From the NCBI GenBank assembly GCA_014728435.1, contig WJLP01000046.1, positions 1-19,462 on the forward strand: a DNA stretch of 19,462 nt. The letters run 5' to 3'. How positions within the stretch are numbered: position 1 is the first letter of the stretch; each line of letters begins with the position of its first letter. Below the pieces are notes generated by a model. That model was not told the DNA's origin. It worked only from the letters and a program-made list of their open reading frames with translations, and searched no databases. The position numbers were made by a program, and so were the translations under genes. Below are positions 7,375-13,607 of the stretch, in pieces. The DNA comes from Candidatus Uhrbacteria bacterium (lineage in GTDB: Bacteria; Patescibacteriota; Patescibacteriia; 2-12-FULL-60-25).

Positions 7375-8676
7375 ATGAAGATCCTCCGGTTTTTTTGGAG
7401 TTTGGCGGTATTTTGCGTCGCTTTAGCTCCGCTCGCCGCCCACGCCGCCGTGCCGCACCGCGTAGCTCTGGCTGATTTTGCGCATTCTGAAAAAAATTTC
7501 GCGGCCGCCATCGTCATGGACATAAACACAAAAGAAATTTTATACGAGTATAACGCTGACAAACCTTGGGTGCCGGCCAGTTTAACCAAGCTTGTTGGCG
7601 CCCTTGTTTTCATTGAACGCCAGCCTGCCTGGGATGCTGTAGTATCCCTTACGGAGGCTGACGAGGTCGGCGGCGGGCGCTTGCGCGTGCCGGATGGCGC
7701 GACAATGACAATTCAAGATTTGATGTACTCATCAATCGTGGGCAGCGCCAATAATGCGGCAACCGCTTTTGGTCGTTTAAGCGGCTTGGGTATGGACGGA
7801 TTTGTGGCGGCCATGAACCGTAAGGTCCGTGATTTGGGTTGTAAAAATTCATACTTCGAAGATCTCTCCGGTATGGATGTGGACAATCGCACCACGGCAA
7901 GGGAGATGCTTACAATCGCAAACGCGGCCTTCGGTCGCAGGCAAATCCAAAAACCCGCCTCCACGGGCGAATACACCTTTATCATTCGCAATAGCGGTGA
8001 GCATAAAACCGTATATAATACCAATCAACTGTTAACTGATGCTGATAACGGGCTCTATGTCACGGGCGGCAAAACCGGCTTCCTCTATGAATCACTGCAT
8101 AACCTTGTTTACCGCGTCCGCCCCGAAAAAGACGACATGCAACGCGAACTCCTCATCGTGGTGCTTGGAGCTCCGTCCCGCGCGGATCTCTTTGCCGAGG
8201 CTGAATTATTGGCAAAGTGGTCCTGGCAAACTTACAGCTGGGAAGGTTCTCCCTCGTCCGCCCTGGCCGAAGCCGCGGAAATTCCCAATGGCACACTGAT
8301 TAAAAAACCCGATTCGCCGGCCGTCTGGTATGTCTGGAAAGGCAAAAAGTATGTCTTGCTCGACGGAGTCTTTCTCGACCATTACTTCCCGGGTGTACCG
8401 ATCCAAACCGTCACCTCCGAAGTCGCCGAAGCATTCACCTCAGCCCGGCCTTACACCTTTGACAACGGCGAACTGTTAAAATCACCAAACAATCCGATTG
8501 TCTATTATGTTGAACGCGGCATGCTCCGCCCCATTTCATCGGAAAACGCCTTCCTGTCCATGGGCTGGAATTGGTCGGATATCGTAACCGCCCCCGCGTG
8601 GCTGTTAAATACATACTCGCAAGGTTTGGCTATAAATACACAAAATACAGGCTCGGTACTTCTCACGTCGCGTTAA
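7375..8676 (+). CDS. D-alanyl-D-alanine carboxypeptidase (peptidase S11, PBP5-like) with two C-terminal repeats
   Basis: 433 residues from ATG 7375. This start gives a clean signal peptide (MKILRFFWSLAVFCVALAPL, cleavage after AAHA); a TTG 21 bp upstream would add seven residues in front of it. The enzyme trims the terminal D-Ala from peptidoglycan stem peptides outside the membrane. The catalytic motifs are complete: SLTK (S69, K72), SAN (124-126) and KTG (233-235). Instead of the usual PBP5 C-terminal domain and membrane anchor there are two copies of a 55-60 residue repeat (about 305-363 and 364-418). Each opens NGxLIK/NGELLK, then P(D/N)(S/N)P with a VWYV/VYYV strand, and ends with a V...F/P..L segment. 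This repeat may bind the cell surface. Whether the enzyme is anchored or released is unclear. Confidence 0.92.
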   Translation: MKILRFFWSLAVFCVALAPLAAHAAVPHRVALADFAHSEKNFAAAIVMDINTKEILYEYNADKPWVPASLTKLVGALVFIERQPAWDAVVSLTEADEVGGGRLRVPDGATMTIQDLMYSSIVGSANNAATAFGRLSGLGMDGFVAAMNRKVRDLGCKNSYFEDLSGMDVDNRTTAREMLTIANAAFGRRQIQKPASTGEYTFIIRNSGEHKTVYNTNQLLTDADNGLYVTGGKTGFLYESLHNLVYRVRPEKDDMQRELLIVVLGAPSRADLFAEAELLAKWSWQTYSWEGSPSSALAEAAEIPNGTLIKKPDSPAVWYVWKGKKYVLLDGVFLDHYFPGVPIQTVTSEVAEAFTSARPYTFDNGELLKSPNNPIVYYVERGMLRPISSENAFLSMGWNWSDIVTAPAWLLNTYSQGLAINTQNTGSVLLTSR

Positions 8677-8683
8677 AAGAATC

Positions 8684-8747
8684 AGGATTAAAGATCAAGG
8701 ATTGGAACAGATTTTTGCATTAATCCTTTATCATTATCCTTTAATCT
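8684..8747. repeat. GGATTAA-type heptad array in inverted halves after the carboxypeptidase gene
   Basis: The left half is AGGATTA AAGATCA AGGATTG (8684-8704). The right half is TTAATCC TTTATCA TTATCCT TTAATCT (8720-8747), the reverse complement of the same motif. The two halves can fold into an imperfect hairpin with loop GAACAGATTTTTGCA, which may stop transcription downstream of the gene. Confidence 0.75.
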
Positions 8748-8761
8748 GCGCAGGCTTGTTA

Positions 8762-8775
8762 AAAAGGCCTTTTTG
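8762..8775. repeat. Short palindrome followed by a possible -10 box
   Basis: AAAAAGGCCTTTTT is nearly a perfect 14-bp palindrome around GGCC (the last base belongs to TTTTTG). It is followed by TAGTAT at 8776-8781, a possible weak -10 box for rlmN. No convincing -35 box. Little else can be said. Confidence 0.35.
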
Positions 8776-8803
8776 TAGTATGCTCCGCAAACCACAGCTT
8801 TTA

Positions 8804-8868
8804 ACCGATAGCCCGCCACCTGCCAACCGCTCTTGACCGCCTTTGGCGGTATCAGCCAACCGCTAATT
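8804..8868. repeat. Repeat region with GACCGCC palindrome (copy 2) upstream of rlmN
   Basis: GCCAACCGCT occurs on both sides, 33 bp apart, of the core GACCGCCTTTGGCGGTA (8835-8851; stem 8836-8841 / 8845-8850). The stem ends exactly 20 nt before ATG 8871. The core is identical to copies 1 and 3 while the flanking heptads differ by locus. Confidence 0.8.
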
Positions 8869-8870
8869 AT

Positions 8871-9902
8871 ATGATCATCAAAGAACTCGCCAATTATCTT
8901 AGAGAAAACGATCAGCCCAAATATCGCTTGGGTCAGGCTTTGCGTTCTTATTATCAGGAATTGCACGATTCTTGGGACCAAATTTCCACCTGGCCGGCCT
9001 CATTGCGCGAATCCTGTAAAGACATGGAATGGTCGCCTCTCGCTGTCCATCAAGTCCATAAAGCAGAAAGTCCATCAAGCGCAAAGCTACTACTCAAGAC
9101 CAAGGATGATAACTCAATCGAAACCGTAATCATGAGCCATGATGATGGCCGTAATACAGTTTGCCTGTCATCGCAAATCGGTTGCGCCATGGGCTGTACT
9201 TTCTGTGCCACCGGAAAAATGGGTTTTACTCGCAATCTGACAACTTCAGAAATCGTTGACCAAGTAATCCACGCGGCTCGTTATCTTAAACAAAAAGATT
9301 CCAAAGTCACCAACATCGTCTTTATGGGCATGGGCGAGCCGTTTCATAATACGGACGCTGTCTTTGAAGCTATCAATATCCTTACGGATCCGGAGCTATT
9401 CGCGCTCGGCGCGCGCCACATCAGCGTCAGTACTTGCGGCATTGTGCCCGGCATTTTGCGCATGATCGAAGAAGCGCCGCAAGTTAATCTAGCAATTTCA
9501 TTGCATGCGCCAAACCAAAGCCTGCGCGAAGAGCTAATGCCGGTCGCCATCCCTTACAACTTAGGCCAGCTCATGTATACGCTTGCCGACTACATGCGCA
9601 AAACCAATCGCAAAGTAATGTTTGAATACATACTGCTTAAGGGCGTCAACGACAGCCTTAAGCACGCAAAACAGCTCGCAGAGCTCTTAGAACCTTACAA
9701 ACGACTCGTACACGTTAATTTGATAAAATACCACGACACGGGCATTTATAAGCCAACAGAGCAAATCGGCCGAGTCGAATTTCAAGATTATCTCAAGCGC
9801 CGCGGTATATCCGTCACGCGTCGGGTCTCATTTGGCGAAGATATTCAAGGCGCCTGCGGGCAACTCGCTACCAAACGTCAGAACCCCGATTCGCAAGATT
9901 AG
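8871..9902 (+). CDS. rlmN: 23S rRNA (adenine2503-C2)-methyltransferase RlmN
   Basis: 343 residues, normal length. A radical-SAM enzyme that methylates C2 of A2503 in 23S rRNA and usually also A37 of some tRNAs, tuning peptidyl-transferase behaviour and accuracy. The 4Fe-4S cluster motif is CAMGCTFC (C105, C109, C112). The two catalytic cysteines of the ping-pong mechanism are present: C98 in VCLSSQIGC and C329 in FGEDIQGACGQL. Other family blocks: NIVFMGMGEP, STCGIVPGI, LAISLHAPN, FEYILLKGVND and VNLIKYH. ATG 8871 gives a typical N-terminus (ELANYLRENDQPKYRLGQ). Preceded by the repeat/palindrome element and no Shine-Dalgarno sequence; stop TAG. Confidence 0.97.
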   Translation: MIIKELANYLRENDQPKYRLGQALRSYYQELHDSWDQISTWPASLRESCKDMEWSPLAVHQVHKAESPSSAKLLLKTKDDNSIETVIMSHDDGRNTVCLSSQIGCAMGCTFCATGKMGFTRNLTTSEIVDQVIHAARYLKQKDSKVTNIVFMGMGEPFHNTDAVFEAINILTDPELFALGARHISVSTCGIVPGILRMIEEAPQVNLAISLHAPNQSLREELMPVAIPYNLGQLMYTLADYMRKTNRKVMFEYILLKGVNDSLKHAKQLAELLEPYKRLVHVNLIKYHDTGIYKPTEQIGRVEFQDYLKRRGISVTRRVSFGEDIQGACGQLATKRQNPDSQD

Positions 9903-10047
9903 AGGATTCCAATCTGATTTTCTATCTGATGAAATTCTAATTCCTAAAGCCACCGCCTTTAGTGGGGTCCCGCAATGTATATTTATCGATGCGAGATAAT
10001 CATGATTTATTTGAGCGTAAATCAAGAAAATCAAGGTTCAGACATTT

Positions 10048-10080
10048 ATGAAAAAAGTCTTAGTCGCATTAAGCGGTTGA
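10048..10080 (+). pseudogene. Remnant resembling the 5' end of mnmA (or another PP-loop gene)
   Basis: ATG at 10048 opens MKKVLVALSG and then meets TGA. Bases 10054-10076 match the mnmA start (11473-11495) at 22 of 23 positions, including synonymous sites (AAAGTC-T/C-TAGTCGCATTAAGCGG); similarity drops sharply after that. Reading past the stop gives AKDSISLVKAM, which resembles a PP-loop continuation (SGGxDS). It may be a broken duplicate of mnmA, a remnant left by insertion of the 1.4-kb segment with the J-domain gene, or a decayed PP-loop gene. The rest of the 9903-10129 gap holds a short CTAAAG/CTTTAG hairpin (9944-9962) and no gene. Confidence 0.5.
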
Positions 10081-10116
10081 GCAAAGGATAGTATTTCTTT
10101 AGTGAAGGCAATGATG

Positions 10117-10122
10117 TATAAT
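10117..10122 (+). promoter_or_regulatory. -10 box of the J-domain protein gene, likely leaderless transcript
   Basis: Perfect TATAAT, preceded directly by TG, ending 7 nt before ATG 10130. With the normal 6-8 nt between -10 box and start point, transcription would begin at or next to the A of ATG. No recognisable -35 box. Confidence 0.6.
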
Positions 10123-10129
10123 TTTTCAC

Positions 10130-11443
10130 ATGAGAAGTAAATTTGAATCAAATCCTTTTTTGCAAACGGATCCTGGATCGCAGGAACACAATCCGACTCA
10201 AGCGGAAATAGAAAAAAATCTTGAGTTATCCGACTCGTTCAATAACATGCTTTTTGAAGTAGAATCCGAATTAAGAGATCCCGGGCATTTTGATTATGAT
10301 TATATGGCACCGGCTGATGAATTGAGAGTAATGGACCCACAAGATCTATGGATGCAGATAAGTTATGCTTGGCTTGATTACGGAGATCATATAACCGACC
10401 CAGAAGAAAAACAGCGCCTAAAGCAAAAAGTAGAGTCATTAGACCGAGGTATTTTAAAGCATTTTGTACCATTTTTAGAATCACAAGTTAAAAAGTATGG
10501 GAGATTTCAAACATTTAAAGTAGAACATCCGGAATTCGCTGAAAAACACAAACGGCGTAGTGATTCATATGATTACTTAATGGAACAGTTTGATGTAGCT
10601 TATTATCACATTAATAATTATTCTATCAGCCTCAAGGACAAGGCTCTTCTTTCTAGCGAATTTGATCAACTAAAGCAAAAATCTGAAGAATATTTTCGCG
10701 AGCCATGGCTTTATAGTTTTGAAAAAAGGGAAGCGGATCTGTGGAATAGCGCTGAAATATCGTACTTTTTGGCTTCACACTATCACGATAACCTGGCAAC
10801 GTTTGGTGGAGATCCAAAGCAGGATGATAGGTTTCGAAAACTCGAAGCGCTATATGATCAAGCGTTGGCATTAAATGATATAGTGGCGGAAATGAAAGAT
10901 GATGAGATAAAAAACAGGTCCAAGATTCGTGCGCAAAACTTATTGGGTTTCATAGAGCGGCAGTTGCTGGAATATACAGCGCCAAAAGATCTATTAAAGA
11001 TAGATGCCCAACTGGACGATATAATATCCGATCTAAATGACGGAGCCGGTGAAGCTGTTGCCTTAAGGTTGGAGGCTATTAAGTCTAAAATCGATTCAAT
11101 GTCCAAACTAAAATCAGCTGCAAAGGTGGTCCGAGATTTATACGCTAAAATTATTAATAAATATAATCGAGCTGTCAGGCAAAAAGATGGTGAAAGCTTT
11201 GCAGAAGAAGAGATTCAAGGAATCGCGTATAACAACCCCAATTGGGCATTGGTTATTATGGGGCTTGACTCTGCGGCTAATCCTGCTAGCATAAAACAAG
11301 CCTATAAAAACTTAGTCACGAAACATCACCCCGATCTTTTTCAGGATGAGGCGGAAAAAGAAAAGCAAACCAAGATCATGCAAAAAATTAACGAGGCGTT
11401 CATGTTCTTAAAAAATATAGGCAAACTGGAGGAGAATCATTAG
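10130..11443 (+). CDS. Protein with C-terminal J-domain (DnaJ-like) and unknown helical N-terminal region
   Basis: 437 residues. The last 70 or so form a J-domain: WALVIMGLDSAANPASIKQAYKNL, then HHPDLF with the HPD motif at 400-402 that stimulates DnaK ATPase, then INEAFMFLKNIG. There is no Gly/Phe-rich region, zinc centre or DnaJ C-terminal substrate domain, so it is not DnaJ proper. Residues 1-360 are rich in charged residues and predicted helices and match no family I recognise. They probably confer target or client specificity. Base composition is visibly more AT-rich than the neighbours (10561-10620 has 14 G/C of 60 by hand count; 14041-14100 in alaS has 38 of 60). It lies between an mnmA-like remnant and mnmA, 5 bp from the latter, suggesting later arrival by insertion. 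Confidence 0.85.
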   Translation: MRSKFESNPFLQTDPGSQEHNPTQAEIEKNLELSDSFNNMLFEVESELRDPGHFDYDYMAPADELRVMDPQDLWMQISYAWLDYGDHITDPEEKQRLKQKVESLDRGILKHFVPFLESQVKKYGRFQTFKVEHPEFAEKHKRRSDSYDYLMEQFDVAYYHINNYSISLKDKALLSSEFDQLKQKSEEYFREPWLYSFEKREADLWNSAEISYFLASHYHDNLATFGGDPKQDDRFRKLEALYDQALALNDIVAEMKDDEIKNRSKIRAQNLLGFIERQLLEYTAPKDLLKIDAQLDDIISDLNDGAGEAVALRLEAIKSKIDSMSKLKSAAKVVRDLYAKIINKYNRAVRQKDGESFAEEEIQGIAYNNPNWALVIMGLDSAANPASIKQAYKNLVTKHHPDLFQDEAEKEKQTKIMQKINEAFMFLKNIGKLEENH

Positions 11444-11448
11444 CCTTC

Positions 11449-12624
11449 ATGATAAAAACAATCTCGAAACCTAAAGTCCTAGTCGCATTAAGCGGAGGAG
11501 TCGACTCAGCTGTCGCGGCTGCTTTGCTTTTGGAACAAGGATACGACGTGACCGGAGGTTTTATCAAAAACTGGTCAGATTCCAAAGACCCAATGAGCGG
11601 AGTTTGCTCTTGGCGCGCCGAGCGCCGCGATGCCATCCGTGTCGCAGCAGCGCTTGATATCCCGCTGCTTACTTTTGATTTTGAAAAACAATATCGCAAA
11701 AAGATTGTAGACGAGCTCTACAAGGGTTACAAAAGAGGGGAGACTCCAAACCCAGATGTCCTCTGCAACGAATACATTAAATTTGGCCTCTTCTTCGATG
11801 AAGCCATGAAACTAGGCTACGACATGATCGCCACCGGCCACTACGCGCGAACCGAACAACGAACCGGGCTGAGCTCGACGAATAACGAACTACGAACAAT
11901 AAAAACAATCAAACACAATAACGATGTACGAAGTACGAAGTACGATGTACGTTTATTGAAAGGAAAAGACCCAAGCAAAGATCAAAGTTACTTTCTGTAC
12001 CGTGTTCCGGGCTCCATTTTACGACGCACGCTTTTGCCGATTGGTGCTTATCAAAAATCCGAGATCCGCGAACTCGCCAAAAAATTCAAGCTCCCTGTCG
12101 CGAACAAAGCCGACAGCCAAGGCATTTGTTTTATTGGAAAAGTAGACTTTTCCAAGTTTCTGTCTAACAAAATCCAAAACAAGCCCGGTAATATCGTCAC
12201 CGCAGAGGGCGAGGTCATCGGCAAGCACCAAGGTCTGCACAATTACACAATCGGCCAGCGCCAACGCATTCGGGTTGCGGGCAATCACCCCTGGTTTGTT
12301 GCCAAAAAAGACACTGAAAAAAACCAACTCGTCGTCGCAGACAGTGAAGACCATCCTTTATTGCAAGCCAAAGAACTAATTGTCGATGATTTGCACTGGA
12401 TTGCCGGCCAAGCTCCGAAAATGCCTCTAAATGTCAAAATTCAAGCTCGCTATCACGGCAAAGAAATTTCCGCTAAGATATGCACAGGCAAAACCAAAAA
12501 AACAATCCACATCAAACTTGCCAAACCGCTTGTCGCGGCCGCTCAAGGTCAGTCAGCCGTGATATATAAAGGAAAAGAATGCCTTGGCGGCGGAATCATT
12601 CGCAAGGTAATCAACTTGTGTTAA
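11449..12624 (+). CDS. mnmA: tRNA-specific 2-thiouridylase MnmA
   Basis: 391 residues. It thiolates U34 of Lys, Glu and Gln tRNAs using ATP and a persulfide relay. The PP-loop is SGGVDS (15-20). The catalytic cysteines are C106 (NPDVLCNEYIKFG) and C227 (DSQGICFIGK). ATGHYAR (128-134) and KDQSYFLYRV (177-186) are family blocks, and the C-terminal beta-barrel has LGGGII near the end. Between HYAR and LLKGKDPSKDQSYF there are about 34 residues where roughly 10 are usual. This extra segment is encoded by a 7-bp periodic DNA array. The stop of the J-domain gene is 5 bp upstream. A GGAGG stretch lies too far away (about 16 nt) to be a good Shine-Dalgarno sequence. Confidence 0.95.
   Translation: MIKTISKPKVLVALSGGVDSAVAAALLLEQGYDVTGGFIKNWSDSKDPMSGVCSWRAERRDAIRVAAALDIPLLTFDFEKQYRKKIVDELYKGYKRGETPNPDVLCNEYIKFGLFFDEAMKLGYDMIATGHYARTEQRTGLSSTNNELRTIKTIKHNNDVRSTKYDVRLLKGKDPSKDQSYFLYRVPGSILRRTLLPIGAYQKSEIRELAKKFKLPVANKADSQGICFIGKVDFSKFLSNKIQNKPGNIVTAEGEVIGKHQGLHNYTIGQRQRIRVAGNHPWFVAKKDTEKNQLVVADSEDHPLLQAKELIVDDLHWIAGQAPKMPLNVKIQARYHGKEISAKICTGKTKKTIHIKLAKPLVAAAQGQSAVIYKGKECLGGGIIRKVINLC
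11850..11951. repeat. TACGAAG-type heptad array inside the mnmA coding sequence
   Basis: From 11878 the sequence divides into ACGAATA ACGAACT ACGAACA, three diverged 7-mers, AACGATG, TACGAAG TACGAAG TACGATG TACG. Looser units (AACCGAA CAACGAA) extend it back to 11850. It is the same style of array as in the intergenic gaps, but lies in an open reading frame without breaking it and encodes residues of about 134-168. Confidence 0.75.
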
Positions 12625-12638
12625 TCTAACATACCAAA

Positions 12639-12700
12639 TAGCCATTAGCGGTTAGCGGCTATCAGCTCTCGACCGCCTTTGGCGGTATCGGCTATCAGCT
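12639..12700. repeat. AGCTATC-type heptad array with GACCGCC palindrome (copy 3)
   Basis: TAGCCAT TAGCGGT TAGCGGC TATCAGC is followed by the core GACCGCCTTTGGCGGTA (12671-12687; stem 12672-12677 / 12681-12686). GGCTATCAGCT is found on both sides, 33 bp apart. The stem ends exactly 20 nt before ATG 12707. Confidence 0.8.
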
Positions 12701-12706
12701 TCGGTT

Positions 12707-13522
12707 ATGACCAACGAACGATCTAAAAATTTTCAGTGGATCTCGATAGTTTATCTATTGTTGTTCGCGTTGGCTGTTTTTTCGCCCTCTCTGGTTAAAC
12801 AGGGTTATTTTGGTATTCATGAACAACATGTCGAAGAAGCTTTGATATTTTTATTCGGTTTAGCCGGCATCTCTATCTTCATGCTTTACGAAAGATTGAT
12901 GGAGAAGAAAGAAAAAGAACACATTGCCGCGCAAGACGCTTGTGACAAAGCGCGCCGTGAGCTCGTTTCATCATACCAATACATCGGATCATTAAACCGA
13001 CAAATGGACCTGCTCAAAAAATTGGCCAATGACACATCTGTTTCCATCTACGAGCAAGATCAACTGTCCAAAGACCTGCTCGATTCCTTGGTCCGCACTG
13101 CCTCCGGCACGCTGGGCGGAGTTCCATCGCTCCTGCGCGTCATCCGGCTCGATAAACTGCGCACCGAGCACGAGGTTTTTCATGACATGAGCCAAAATGA
13201 GAACGGGCAATCGCTTCACATCTCCAACAAAGAACTGAAACAAATGCACGAAGAAAACCGCTCTTATCATTTTTTTCACGCGGATACGCATCGATTCGTT
13301 GCCGTGCCGTCAGACAAAAACACCGGCGATCACAAGGCCTTCCTAATTATGAAATGGAACGGCGAACAAGAAGAATCTTTCGATCCATCGGTGCTCAAAG
13401 TCTTCGCCAATCAAGCCGAACTCATCTATCGCGTCCTAAAAAAACGCGGCCAGCTCAACGCTGAAACCCCTCTCGATCTGGTCGACGACGTCACCAAAGA
13501 GCCGGTGGGAGAGGTGAACTGA
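12707..13522 (+). CDS. Membrane protein with coiled coil and possible GAF-like domain
   Basis: 271 residues, family not recognised. Two membrane helices (about 11-30 and 44-61) form a hairpin, followed by a basic/acidic coiled-coil stretch (about 62-108). A globular part (about 115-250) then has alternating strands and helices like a GAF sensor domain: SKDLLDSLVRTASGTLGGVPSLLRVIRL and, near the end, FDPSVLKVFANQAELIYRVLKK, typical of a GAF final helix. No kinase, cyclase or phosphodiesterase motif follows, so any signal must pass to a partner. The stop is TGA, the only one in the window, and is immediately followed by TAG. The stop lies inside a perfect 40-bp palindrome. The start is preceded by the palindrome element and has no Shine-Dalgarno sequence. 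Confidence 0.8.
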   Translation: MTNERSKNFQWISIVYLLLFALAVFSPSLVKQGYFGIHEQHVEEALIFLFGLAGISIFMLYERLMEKKEKEHIAAQDACDKARRELVSSYQYIGSLNRQMDLLKKLANDTSVSIYEQDQLSKDLLDSLVRTASGTLGGVPSLLRVIRLDKLRTEHEVFHDMSQNENGQSLHISNKELKQMHEENRSYHFFHADTHRFVAVPSDKNTGDHKAFLIMKWNGEQEESFDPSVLKVFANQAELIYRVLKKRGQLNAETPLDLVDDVTKEPVGEVN

Positions 13523-13556
13523 TAGCTATTCAGGCATGCCTGAATAGCTATCAGTT
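13517..13556. repeat. Perfect 40-bp palindrome between the membrane-protein gene and alaS
   Basis: 20 bases starting AACTGATAGCTATTCAGG (13517 on) are followed by their exact reverse complement, with GCATGC at the centre. The left arm contains the TGA and TAG stops of the upstream gene. As RNA it would form a long hairpin with a minimal 4-nt loop; no T tract follows. It contains TAGCTAT/ATAGCTA, the heptad motif of this genome in both orientations. It could end transcription or form a DNA cruciform. Confidence 0.85.
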
Positions 13557-13586
13557 ATTCAGATAATCTTGTGTCACAAGGCATTT

Positions 13587-13592
13587 TATAGT
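13587..13592 (+). promoter_or_regulatory. Possible -10 box of alaS
   Basis: TATAGT ends 15 nt before ATG 13608, predicting a leader of about 8-9 nt. No clear -35 box. Its place downstream of the palindrome fits a new transcription unit. Confidence 0.4.
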
Positions 13593-13607
13593 ACCTTTAT
13601 TTGCATT

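Noticed and set aside
8835..8851. Palindromes as simple rho-independent terminators
   Set aside because: They are not followed by T tracts and lie 20-22 nt before start codons instead of just after genes.
10048..10140. TGA read as glycine (code 25), which would extend MKKVLVALSG with AKDSISLV
   Set aside because: All house-keeping genes here are full length with TGA as stop and show no in-frame TGA at glycine sites; the extended frame would still end after 30 codons.
13569..13607. TTG start adding 13 residues to AlaRS
   Set aside because: The extra residues have no counterpart in the family; ATG 13608 begins the conserved N-terminus and lies downstream of a possible -10 box.
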